The translations under genes were made by a program, and so were the position numbers. From positions 682,001 through 746,000 of the forward strand of contig JAHDXS010000002.1 of assembly GCA_023384135.1 (NCBI GenBank): a DNA stretch of 64,000 bases, written 5' to 3'. Under the pieces are notes generated by a model, which made no database searches, was not told the origin of the DNA, and saw only the letters and a program-made list of their open reading frames with translations. This document shows positions 1 through 7,938 of the stretch, one piece after another (position 1 is the stretch's first letter; every line of letters starts with the position of its first letter). Origin of the DNA: Alphaproteobacteria bacterium (GTDB lineage: Bacteria; Pseudomonadota; Alphaproteobacteria; Micavibrionales; Micavibrionaceae).

Positions 1-762
1 CGCATCCCGATGGGCGGCTTCAACCCCATGCCCAACCCGGCCCTCTTCGCGAAATACCCGCAGGCCTATATCTCTATGGGCGAGACGGCGGAAAATCTGG
101 CCAAAAAATACACAATCTCAAGAGCCGAGCAGGACGCCTTTGCCGCCGCTTCACAGCTAAAGGCCGCCAAAGCCGCCGCCGCAGGGAAATTCGACAGCGA
201 AATCGTGCCGATCGGCGATGTGAAGGTCGATGGCACCATCCGCCCCGACAGCTCGGTCGAGGCGCTGGCGGGCCTAAAACCCGCCTTCCTGAGCGACGGC
301 ACGGTCACGGCGGGAACTTCTTCCCCGCTCACCGACGGGTGCGCCGCCGTTCTGGTGACCTCTGAAGCCTATGCCGACGCCAACAAGCTCACCAAGCTGG
401 CGCGTATAAGATCCGTCTCTGTCTCCGGCTGCGCGGCGGAAATCATGGGCATAGGCCCGGTCCCTGCCGTAAAGAAGGCGCTGGCCCGCGCCGACCTGAC
501 GCTGGCCGATATCGACATTATCGAACTGAACGAGGCCTTCGCCGCACAATCTCTGGCGGTCATAAAGGAGCTAGGCTTGGATCTGGCAAAAATCAACATC
601 GACGGCGGCGCAATCGCGCTCGGCCACCCGCTCGGCGCGTCCGGCGCGCGGATCACCGGCAAGGCTGCAAGCCTGCTGCACCGGGAAAAGAAGAAATACG
701 CGCTGGCCACCATGTGCATCGGCGGCGGGCAGGGCGTGGCGACCATTCTCGAAGCCATCTAA
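1..762 (+). CDS. fadA: Acetyl-CoA acyltransferase (thiolase), 3' part only
   Basis: The reading frame is open from the first base, so the gene starts outside the window and only the last 253 codons are seen. The protein carries out thiolytic cleavage of 3-ketoacyl-CoA, the last step of beta-oxidation, or the reverse condensation. Visible thiolase C-terminal signatures are LNEAFAAQ, GGAIALGHPLGASGAR with the catalytic His, and CIGGGQG with the catalytic Cys. The acyl-enzyme Cys of the N-terminal half would lie upstream. A FadN-type enzyme and an acyl-CoA dehydrogenase follow on the same strand, so a degradative role (fadA type) is the best inference, but a biosynthetic acetoacetyl-CoA thiolase cannot be excluded from this half. 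Confidence 0.93.
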   Translation, partial: RIPMGGFNPMPNPALFAKYPQAYISMGETAENLAKKYTISRAEQDAFAAASQLKAAKAAAAGKFDSEIVPIGDVKVDGTIRPDSSVEALAGLKPAFLSDGTVTAGTSSPLTDGCAAVLVTSEAYADANKLTKLARIRSVSVSGCAAEIMGIGPVPAVKKALARADLTLADIDIIELNEAFAAQSLAVIKELGLDLAKINIDGGAIALGHPLGASGARITGKAASLLHREKKKYALATMCIGGGQGVATILEAI

Positions 763-838
763 AAACGATTTATATTTTCGGCATATTTTTTGAATTTTTT
801 AAAGTTTTAGGGGTCTCCCGCAAGGAGTGCAGGAGCGT

Positions 839-2053
839 ATGAATAAGGAAGAGAGTAAGGCCGCGGTTCTGGCGCGCCTGATCGGCAAACCGGGTGATCA
901 AAACCATGCGGCGCTTGTCTCCGGGTTTCTCAAACGCGCCGATACCCTCACGAAAACGCATGCGGACGGCCTGAATGACGAGGAGGCGCGCCAAGCCCTC
1001 AAGGACCTCTGCGATGCCTACCGCGACTATCGCCGCGAGGATCTGGCCCGCTTACAGGCAGCGATCCCTGCGTCCAAAAAAGAACACACCGATGCGGGAA
1101 CCATCAAATCCAAGGCCACCTCGATCCTGCGCGGCGTCTACAAGGCGCTTCTGGAGCTTCTGCTCTGCGAGCGGAATATGAACCTCACCATAGAGTCCAT
1201 CCGCCAGGAAATAACAGCCCTCGGCGGCGACCCCAAGGCGGCGCTCAAAATACCCGCGACGGCCCTTTCCACCGATCTTCCGATTCAGGTCGCGGTGGCC
1301 ATCAAACGCCGGGGCGTTCTCAACGCCGAAATCGCCCGGATGCAGAAAATGGAGTCCATCGTGGGCATGATCGAGGCTGTGCTAAACTATGTCGAACTCT
1401 CCGTGAGTGAATTAATGACCCCGGAAAAGGCCAAGCCTGTCCTGAACGACTTCACGAAGCTGTTCCGCAAGATGAAATTCCCGCAGGCGCACAAATTGCT
1501 GGCCGAAACCGCGCAGCAGGAAACCGGGCGCCTTTTTATGCGGAAAAAGAAATTCAAACGCGGCCGCTGGAAATTCATACTGGAGGTCACGGATATTCTG
1601 ATCGCGCTGGCCGAAAAATTTAAGGCTGATCTCAGAAGCGCGGGCGAGGACATATTTCTGAAAAAAGACGAGCTGCGCAAGGCTCTGGAGCACAGCCAAA
1701 AGCAACTCAGCATAACCGTAGACTTTCTGGAGAAATACCGCATCCCCGAAATTCGCATGCGGCTGGACGCGCTTCAGCGCCAGCGTGAGAAAATCGGGGC
1801 CGAGGTCGGCACGCTTCAGACCTATCACGCCCTGATCGAGGAGATCGAGCGGGGCTGCGCCGCCCCGATGATGACCCTCAAGGAGGTTAACGATTTCGAG
1901 GCCGGCCCCTTCAAACAGGCCAATATCACAATCGAGAAAAAATCGGTCGAAATTCAGAAATTCGTGGAATTCATCCGCGAAAAGGGCAAGAATCCAGACC
2001 CGGAGGCGGTGTCGGAATCCGATCTCGCCGGGATGAAGCTGAAAACCGATTGA
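839..2053 (+). CDS. Conserved-looking cytosolic protein, helical, unknown function
   Basis: This 404-residue protein is soluble, rich in Lys, Glu and Arg, and predicted mainly helical, with coiled-coil-like stretches around residues 280-340. I recognise no domain. ATG 839 is chosen over GTG 827 because AAGGAG at 822-827 sits a normal distance before 839 and would overlap 827. It lies 76 bases after the thiolase and 7 bases before the next gene, which points to an operon with the two small genes downstream. There is no signal peptide or membrane segment. Base composition matches the surrounding core genes. Confidence 0.8.
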   Translation: MNKEESKAAVLARLIGKPGDQNHAALVSGFLKRADTLTKTHADGLNDEEARQALKDLCDAYRDYRREDLARLQAAIPASKKEHTDAGTIKSKATSILRGVYKALLELLLCERNMNLTIESIRQEITALGGDPKAALKIPATALSTDLPIQVAVAIKRRGVLNAEIARMQKMESIVGMIEAVLNYVELSVSELMTPEKAKPVLNDFTKLFRKMKFPQAHKLLAETAQQETGRLFMRKKKFKRGRWKFILEVTDILIALAEKFKADLRSAGEDIFLKKDELRKALEHSQKQLSITVDFLEKYRIPEIRMRLDALQRQREKIGAEVGTLQTYHALIEEIERGCAAPMMTLKEVNDFEAGPFKQANITIEKKSVEIQKFVEFIREKGKNPDPEAVSESDLAGMKLKTD

Positions 2054-2060
2054 GCCGCGC

Positions 2061-2354
2061 ATGACGGATGATGAAACAAGCGCAGAGACGCTGGAAGCCA
2101 TCAAGGCCCGCAACGCGAAGGTGGAGGCCGACAAGGCGTGGGAAACCTCGTGGACCCGGCGCATCATCATCGCGGTCTGCACCTATCTGACCGTGGCACT
2201 CTACCTCACGCTTCTGGGCGTGCAGTCCGCGTGGCTGCACGCGCTCGTGCCTCCGGTGGGCTACCTGCTCTCCACCCTGACCCTGCCGGTTTGCAAGAGA
2301 TTATGGATCGAAAAATGCTATAATGCCCGCAGCCGCAAGGAAAACACCGGATGA
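2061..2354 (+). CDS. Small two-helix membrane protein
   Basis: The 97-residue protein has a charged N-terminus (about 33 residues) followed by two hydrophobic segments, roughly residues 34-52 and 58-80, with a basic C-terminal tail. This is the form of a small inner-membrane hairpin protein. It overlaps the next gene by four bases (ATGA), indicating translational coupling, and follows the helical protein by 7 bases. No family is recognised; the TWTRR-like junction before the first helix is only the usual positive-inside signal. Confidence 0.72.
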   Translation: MTDDETSAETLEAIKARNAKVEADKAWETSWTRRIIIAVCTYLTVALYLTLLGVQSAWLHALVPPVGYLLSTLTLPVCKRLWIEKCYNARSRKENTG

Positions 2355-2746
2355 ACCTCGTCACAGACTCGCAAGGCCGCGAAAAGATCGTTCTCTACAC
2401 CCACGAAAGCGAGGGGGAGGGCGGGTATTTTTCGCGCACCGTCGAGGTCGTGCTCGAACCGGAACGCTTTACCGTGTTCGCCTGCACCGCCGGGGAGATC
2501 GTCAAAAAACATTACGGCGATTTCGACCTTGAGGAATGGATCTTCATCGACCGCAAAAACGGCCCCGCTCTGATCGAATTATGCTGCGCCCACACAGACA
2601 CCCACCCGCCGCGCGGCGATTATTCCGATTACATGGTTCTGGATATGTTGCACGGAATCTATGCCGGAAACGAGGAGGCCTTCGGCGACCTCCGCGCCCT
2701 GCTGAAAGACAGCAAATTCCCGCACGAGTTTCAGTTTTATGCTTAG
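2351..2746 (+). CDS. Hypothetical protein, 131 residues
   Basis: A soluble acidic protein with alternating beta-like segments in its first half (IVLYTHE, TVEVVLE, FTVFACT) and helices in its second. It contains a CCAHTD segment with adjacent Cys and His residues that could bind metal, but no known motif is complete. The start overlaps the preceding stop (ATGA), so it is translationally coupled to the small membrane protein. Function unknown. Confidence 0.7.
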   Translation: MNLVTDSQGREKIVLYTHESEGEGGYFSRTVEVVLEPERFTVFACTAGEIVKKHYGDFDLEEWIFIDRKNGPALIELCCAHTDTHPPRGDYSDYMVLDMLHGIYAGNEEAFGDLRALLKDSKFPHEFQFYA

Positions 2747-2770
2747 AATAGGGCTAGAAAGAGGAGTGAC

Positions 2771-3352
2771 ATGAAAATCAACATAACAAGGTTCTTTCGG
2801 ACCAGAGCGTTTATTTTTCTTACAACAATTTTCTTATTTTCATCGGGAAATTCATATGCAGAAGAAAATAAAGCAGAACAAGAAGTCTACGCACAATTTG
2901 AATCGATATGTCTCTCATTTGTTAATGATTACAGCAGATCCCTGCCAGTAGTAGAAAGCTTAGGATACAAACAGCTGGATACTGACATAGCTCAGAAGCT
3001 CTTATATCCACAAACTGGAAAGGCTTGGTTTATGGAAGGAGAATTCTCAAAGACAATTCTAATGATATCTGACTCCGGCAGTTGTAGCATTAGTTCTCCT
3101 AAAAACGTTTCGGGTACGGCGGTTTTAGAAATATTCACTCAAAAAACGAATCCAACGCTCCAAAGTAAAGAAAATTTAGGATCACAAGAGCAGTATTTTT
3201 TTAAAGTTTCTTTTCCCGACGCCCTTGGCCAAGATGATGGTAAAGCTATAGTAATGATAACTTTAAGCACTTTGAGTAACTACTCAGACTCCATAATTTT
3301 GAATTCTGTATCGGAACAATCATTTCAAGAGCAAAAACAAATCGAAGAGTAA
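2771..3352 (+). CDS. AT-rich exported protein of unknown function
   Basis: The 193-residue product begins MKINITRFFRTRAFIFL and has a hydrophobic segment followed by a likely signal peptidase site near SYAEE (residues 29-31). The mature part contains two Cys (about residues 47 and 111) that could form a disulfide. Codon use is strikingly AT-rich (many AAA, ATA, TTA, AAT) against GC-rich neighbours, which suggests horizontal acquisition. An excellent ribosome site (GAGGAG) precedes it, and it ends one codon before the FadN start. Both proteins begin MKIN and the DNA at the two starts is similar, as if the gene was placed at the fadN start codon. No family recognised with confidence. Confidence 0.75.
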   Translation: MKINITRFFRTRAFIFLTTIFLFSSGNSYAEENKAEQEVYAQFESICLSFVNDYSRSLPVVESLGYKQLDTDIAQKLLYPQTGKAWFMEGEFSKTILMISDSGSCSISSPKNVSGTAVLEIFTQKTNPTLQSKENLGSQEQYFFKVSFPDALGQDDGKAIVMITLSTLSNYSDSIILNSVSEQSFQEQKQIEE

Positions 3353-3355
3353 AAA

Positions 3356-5779
3356 ATGAAAATAAACAAAATTGCCGTCATCGGCGCAGGAGTGATGGGC
3401 AGCGGCATCGCCGCGCAGGCCGCCAACGCGGGCTATCCCGTCGTGCTGCTGGACATCGTTCCGCCCGACCTCGCCAAGTTCGGCGGAAATCGCAACGCCT
3501 TCGCCGAAGGCGCGGTCGAAAAGATGCTCAAGGCCGACCCCGCGCCCTTCATGCTGCCCGGAAACGCGAAGCGCATCACCTGCGGCAATCTGGAGGACCA
3601 CCTGAACCTTCTGGCCGATGTGGACTGGATCATCGAGGTCGTCGTCGAAAACCTTGAGATCAAGCACAAGACCTACGCCAAGCTGGACCACCACCGCAAG
3701 AAAGGCTCGATCGTCTCCTCCAACACCTCGACCATCCCGCTGCACAAGCTGGCGGAGGGGCAGAGCGACCAGTTCAAAAAGGATTTCATGATCACGCACT
3801 TTTTCAACCCGCCGCGCTACATGCGCCTGCTGGAGCTGATCGTGAGCAAGGAAACGCGGTTAGACGCCATCGAAACTGTGCGCAATTTCTGCGACATCGA
3901 GCTGGGTAAGGGCGTAGTCCTGTGTCATGACACGCCGGGCTTCATCGCCAACCGTTTGGGCGTATTCTGGCTGACCGCCGGGATCAACGAAGCGATCAAG
4001 CAAAAAATCTCCATCGAACTCGCCGATGCCGTCATGAGCAAGCCCGTGGGCATTCCCAAGACGGGGGTCTTTGGCCTGATCGACCTTGTGGGGATCGACC
4101 TGATGCCCAAGCTGGCGGACTCGCTGCTGACCAACCTGCCGCAGGGCGATGCCTACCGCAAGCTGCACGTCGATTACCCCTTCGTGCATCAGATGATCGC
4201 GGCGGGCTATACGGGCCGCAAAGGGAAGGGCGGCTTCTACCGCCTTGATCCGAACTCCAAGGATAAAGCCAAACAGACGCTGGCCCTCAGCCCCGACAGC
4301 TTCGCGGAAAGCCAGTATAAACCCGCCTCCAAGGCCTCCAAGGAAAAGCCCGAAAGCGCCGACGCGGGCAAAAAGGGCCTGCGCGCCGTCGTGGAAACCG
4401 AAGACGCGGGCGGCAAATATGCGTGGGAAGTGCTGAAACAGACCCTACATTACGCGGCCTCCCTCGTCGGCGAGATCGCCGATACGGTCTTCGACATCGA
4501 CGAGGCCATGAAGCTCGGCTACAACTGGAAGAACGGCCCGTTCGAGATGATCGACGCGCTCGGCCCCAAATGGTTTGCAGCCAAGCTCAAGATCGAAAAT
4601 ATCGACGTACCCGAAATCCTCAAAAAGGTTGGCGAGGGCACCTTCTACCGCATCGAAAACGGCAAGCGCCAGTTTTTTGGCACGGACGGAAAATATCACG
4701 ATGTGAAGCGGCCCGAGGGCGTATTGCTGCTGAGCGATCTCAAGCTCTCAAGCGAACCCGTCCTCAAAAACGGCTCCGCCAAGGTGTGGGACATCGGAGG
4801 CGGCGTGCTCTGCTTCGAGCACCAGACCAAGATGAACACGTTCGATGAGGACCTCTTCGCCCTGCTCGAACAGGCCCGGACGACGATTGAGAAATCTGGC
4901 GGCAAATACAAGGCGCTGGTGATCTATAACGAAGGCTCGCATTTCTCCGCCGGGGCCAATCTGGGCCTCGCGATCTTCATGATCAACATCGCCATGTGGC
5001 CGCAGGTCGAAAGCTTCGTGGCGCAGGGGCAGAAAGTCTTCATGAACCTGAAATACGCCCCTTTCCCGGTGGTGAGTGCGCCGAGCGGCATGGCCTTGGG
5101 CGGCGGCTGCGAGATTTTGCTCGCCTCGGATGCGGTGCAGGCCCACGCCGAAACCTATTGCGGCCTCGTCGAGGTCGGCGTCGGCCTCATCCCCGGCTGG
5201 GGCGGGTGCAAGGAAATGATCCTGCGTCATCAGGAACGCGAGCGCAGCAAATTCAGCGAAGACATGGGAAAAATCGGCAAGACAAACGTCTGGTTCTCGC
5301 CCGACACCACGCCGATGGGCGCATCCCGCAAGGCGTTCGAGGCCATCGGCACGGCCAAGGTCGCCAAATCCGCGCACGAGGCGGTGGAGATCGGCTATTT
5401 CCGGGAAACCGACGGTATCACCATGAACCGCGACCGGCTTTTGTATGACGCGAAGCAACGCGCCCTCAAGCTGGCGGAAAACTACAAGACGCCCGAAAAG
5501 GTGCAGAATATCCGCATTGCCGGAGCAGGCGGCAAGCTCGCCCTTGATATGGCGGTCACCGACCTCCAGAAATCCGGCAAGGCCACGCCCTATGACGGGG
5601 TCGTCTCCGCCCATCTGGCGGAAGTGTTGACCGGTGGCGGCGCGGACCTGACCGACAAGGTAACCGAGGACGACCTCCTGAAGCTTGAACTGCGGGAATT
5701 CATGAAACTGGTGCGCAACGAAGGCACGCTGGCCCGTATCGAGCATATGCTGGACAAGGGCAAGCCGCTGCGGAACTAA
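3356..5779 (+). CDS. fadN: 3-hydroxyacyl-CoA dehydrogenase / enoyl-CoA hydratase fusion, FadN type
   Basis: This 807-residue enzyme catalyses the second and third steps of beta-oxidation: hydration of enoyl-CoA and NAD-dependent oxidation of 3-hydroxyacyl-CoA. The N-terminus holds the Rossmann motif GAGVMGSGIA (residues 9-18), then the C-terminal dehydrogenase domain. The crotonase domain is at the C-terminal side: HFSAGANL near 527, GMALGGGCEILLASDA near 578 and GLVEVGVGLIPGWGG near 602. Dehydrogenase-first order is that of Bacillus FadN/YusL and opposite to E. coli FadB. A Lys/Ala-rich linker lies near residues 305-345. The ribosome site is weak (GAAGAG close to the ATG); the stronger GAGGAG now serves the AT-rich gene upstream. 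Confidence 0.95.
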   Translation: MKINKIAVIGAGVMGSGIAAQAANAGYPVVLLDIVPPDLAKFGGNRNAFAEGAVEKMLKADPAPFMLPGNAKRITCGNLEDHLNLLADVDWIIEVVVENLEIKHKTYAKLDHHRKKGSIVSSNTSTIPLHKLAEGQSDQFKKDFMITHFFNPPRYMRLLELIVSKETRLDAIETVRNFCDIELGKGVVLCHDTPGFIANRLGVFWLTAGINEAIKQKISIELADAVMSKPVGIPKTGVFGLIDLVGIDLMPKLADSLLTNLPQGDAYRKLHVDYPFVHQMIAAGYTGRKGKGGFYRLDPNSKDKAKQTLALSPDSFAESQYKPASKASKEKPESADAGKKGLRAVVETEDAGGKYAWEVLKQTLHYAASLVGEIADTVFDIDEAMKLGYNWKNGPFEMIDALGPKWFAAKLKIENIDVPEILKKVGEGTFYRIENGKRQFFGTDGKYHDVKRPEGVLLLSDLKLSSEPVLKNGSAKVWDIGGGVLCFEHQTKMNTFDEDLFALLEQARTTIEKSGGKYKALVIYNEGSHFSAGANLGLAIFMINIAMWPQVESFVAQGQKVFMNLKYAPFPVVSAPSGMALGGGCEILLASDAVQAHAETYCGLVEVGVGLIPGWGGCKEMILRHQERERSKFSEDMGKIGKTNVWFSPDTTPMGASRKAFEAIGTAKVAKSAHEAVEIGYFRETDGITMNRDRLLYDAKQRALKLAENYKTPEKVQNIRIAGAGGKLALDMAVTDLQKSGKATPYDGVVSAHLAEVLTGGGADLTDKVTEDDLLKLELREFMKLVRNEGTLARIEHMLDKGKPLRN

Positions 5780-5830
5780 CAGATTACGGAAAACTTGCAG
5801 ATCGGTAAAAAATCAGGCTAAATCGGCGCC

Positions 5831-6412
5831 ATGAGTAAGATCCTCTCGCAGAGCTTCCGCTTCGATATCTCCACGGACGAGCAGTTCCACGCCCTTGCCA
5901 ACGCCTTCACGCACGCGCTCAAGGCTGTGGAGGCCCAAGGCTACGCCGCAGAATATAACGGCCAGACCCTTCACCACCCCGGCCAGATCGGCATCAAGGG
6001 CACCTCAGGCATCGGCAAAAGCGAATTCTTCAACACCGTCATGGGCGCGTTCCTGCCCCCGGACGCGCAAGTTTCCGAAAAGCTCCAGCCGAGCGCCGAC
6101 CAGACCCGCATGGTACAGGTCTGGAAGCAGTGGCGGGTCCCTGGCGAGCAAAAGGAATACCGGGTCGAGGACCTTCACGCCGAGGCCGCGCTGATTCATA
6201 TGCCTGAAATGCATCTGCCCGAACGCGACTGGGCGGGCGTGTCGATTTACGAGCATGTTGATGAGCGCAGCAATTTTTGCGACATGATGCTCGAACTTCA
6301 CTATGAACAGGACGGCCGCCGCACCGCGAAGATCCGCACGACCGACGCCGTGGCGCAGGACGCCGAATTTTCGGCGGGATTTTTACCTCTCGTCCGTGAT
6401 ATAACGCTCTGA
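5831..6412 (+). CDS. P-loop NTPase-like protein, possibly a distant TsaE relative
   Basis: The 193-residue protein has a clear phosphate-binding loop GTSGIGKSEF near residues 57-66, preceded by a beta strand (QIGIK). The short length, an N-terminal helix region before the P-loop and a later YEHVDE segment recall TsaE, the ATPase of tRNA threonylcarbamoyladenosine synthesis, whose loop is usually GxxGxGKT followed by an HxD and a Glu-Trp segment. Those later TsaE motifs are not convincingly present, so the family call is inference. It follows fadN by 51 bases and may share its transcript. Confidence 0.65.
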   Translation: MSKILSQSFRFDISTDEQFHALANAFTHALKAVEAQGYAAEYNGQTLHHPGQIGIKGTSGIGKSEFFNTVMGAFLPPDAQVSEKLQPSADQTRMVQVWKQWRVPGEQKEYRVEDLHAEAALIHMPEMHLPERDWAGVSIYEHVDERSNFCDMMLELHYEQDGRRTAKIRTTDAVAQDAEFSAGFLPLVRDITL

Positions 6413-6445
6413 TATCTGCGTTCTCGCGCAAAACCGTATCCGAAG

Positions 6446-7120
6446 ATGGGCCGACCATTGGTCAATTACATCGACATATACTGCGAACGTCTGGAGCCGG
6501 GCTTGCTGGCCGAGCCGGTGAACGCCATCACCAATCTCGCCTTTTTTGTTGCGGCGTTTTTTGCATATGGCCTTGCAAAAAAGCGCGGTGCCCTCAATAC
6601 GCCTGCCCGTATTCTCATCGTTCTTTTGTGCGCCATCGGCGCGGGCAGCACGCTGTTTCATACCCTCGCGACTCACGCCGCGCAGCGCAGCGACGTGATT
6701 CCGATCCTTCTGTATCAGGTCTCCTTCATCGTCTTTTACGCGACTTACGTGATGCGGCTCGATGCGCTGAAAACGGCGCTTCTCTTTGTGGTGTTTATGG
6801 GTGCAAGCGCGGCCTGTGATGCGGTTCCTTCCGATATTCTTAACGGCTCCGCAGGTTATATCCCCTCGCTCGTCTTCCTCACCGGCTTTGGCATGTGGCA
6901 CGCCCGGAACATAAAGCACGAGCGCAACATTCTTTTATATGCTGCGCTCCTCTTCATCGTTTCTCTGACCTTCCGCACGCTGGACATGAGCCTTTGCCCG
7001 AGCTGGCCGATGGGAACGCATTTCCTCTGGCATATCCTGAACGGAATCCTGCTCTACCTGACGGCAAGAGCCTACATCATGAATCAAGGCAGGTTGGGCA
7101 CCTCGACGAAAACGTCCTGA
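6446..7120 (+). CDS. Ceramidase-family (CREST-type) integral membrane hydrolase
   Basis: This 224-residue protein has about seven hydrophobic helices. It carries the alkaline ceramidase/PAQR-like signature set: a YCER motif near the N-terminus, EPVNAITNLAFF, GAGSTLFHT with a conserved Ser and His, a mid-protein Asp, and GTHFLWHILNG near the C-terminus with two His. In characterised relatives the three His, Ser and Asp bind and activate zinc for amide hydrolysis. Bacterial members are poorly characterised; a sphingolipid or other lipid amide substrate is inference. The 3' end overlaps the converging gene on the minus strand by 37 bases. Confidence 0.85.
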   Translation: MGRPLVNYIDIYCERLEPGLLAEPVNAITNLAFFVAAFFAYGLAKKRGALNTPARILIVLLCAIGAGSTLFHTLATHAAQRSDVIPILLYQVSFIVFYATYVMRLDALKTALLFVVFMGASAACDAVPSDILNGSAGYIPSLVFLTGFGMWHARNIKHERNILLYAALLFIVSLTFRTLDMSLCPSWPMGTHFLWHILNGILLYLTARAYIMNQGRLGTSTKTS

Positions 7121-7479
7121 TCGCGCTGATGCACGAAGACGTTGCGCATCACGCGCAGCCGCCCGTTAGGCGTAAGAGTCGGGCTTTGATCCGTTGAAAA
7201 CCCATGCTCATCAAGAACGGCCTTGAGGCCTTCGGCGATTTCCTGCGCACTCCGTCCTTTAAAATGCAGCGACAGCGGAAAGGACTCATTCGGCGCATTA
7301 TGGTCGTATGTGTCCATCCCCGTATCGTCGGAAAGCACGAAATCAACGCCCTCGTCTAAATCGTCGATGATGCGGCGCTGGCCCTGAACCATCGTCACGG
7401 CCCCGTGGCTGCGCCCGAATGTGATGAACAGCGAGGCGGCCCGGTCTTCGTCGGCGGTGTATGTATCGGAGTTTGTCAT
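7084..7479 (-). CDS. Hypothetical protein, 131 residues
   Basis: A soluble acidic protein with mixed alpha/beta character and no recognised domain. It follows the 106-residue gene upstream on the same strand with one shared base (stop/start overlap), so the two form an operon. Its last 37 bases overlap the 3' end of the ceramidase-family gene on the other strand. The FPLSLHFKGRSAQEIAEGLKAV segment reads like a strand followed by a helix, but no function can be given. Confidence 0.65.
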   Translation of the reverse strand: MTNSDTYTADEDRAASLFITFGRSHGAVTMVQGQRRIIDDLDEGVDFVLSDDTGMDTYDHNAPNESFPLSLHFKGRSAQEIAEGLKAVLDEHGFSTDQSPTLTPNGRLRVMRNVFVHQRDQDVFVEVPNLP

Positions 7480-7799
7480 CAGGCCAGATCCATCGTGCGG
7501 ATATCAACGATAAGATAGTCCGGATCCTGCCCGGAATAAAGATCGACATTGCGGGCAAGCCGAAAGGGCGTATCCGGTCCCAGCTGATCAAAAAAGTCTT
7601 GCGGAAGAACACCCAGATCCCCACGCGTCACGCCGATCGAGCAAATCTCGGAAAGCAGCAGGCGCAGATTGCCATCGCCCGAAGCCTCACGCGAAAACGT
7701 AAGCTGAAGCCGTCCCCGATTCAGTACAAAATCGCCGTAATGATCTTCGGTCATTTGCCGAAGCTCTTCGATCGGATTGCGAACAGCGCGCATCAACAC
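7479..7799 (-). CDS. Hypothetical protein, 106 residues
   Basis: A soluble protein starting MLMRAVRNPIEELRQM; two or three ATG codons near the start are possible. It contains RLQLTFSREASGDGNLRLLL and a Gly/Asp-rich middle. It is the first gene of a two-gene minus-strand unit and is divergent from the acyl-CoA dehydrogenase at 7939. No family recognised. Confidence 0.62.
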   Translation of the reverse strand: MLMRAVRNPIEELRQMTEDHYGDFVLNRGRLQLTFSREASGDGNLRLLLSEICSIGVTRGDLGVLPQDFFDQLGPDTPFRLARNVDLYSGQDPDYLIVDIRTMDLA

Positions 7800-7938
7800 C
7801 CCTGTTTATTATCCGTAATCTACAACACCGCCGCAAAAAGCGCAAAAAATTCGCCGCGCATGATTCTTTACGCCCCGGACAGGCAGTTTTGGGGTATAAT
7901 TTCAAAAGATTAAGAACAAATCAGGGGGTTCCCGCTCC

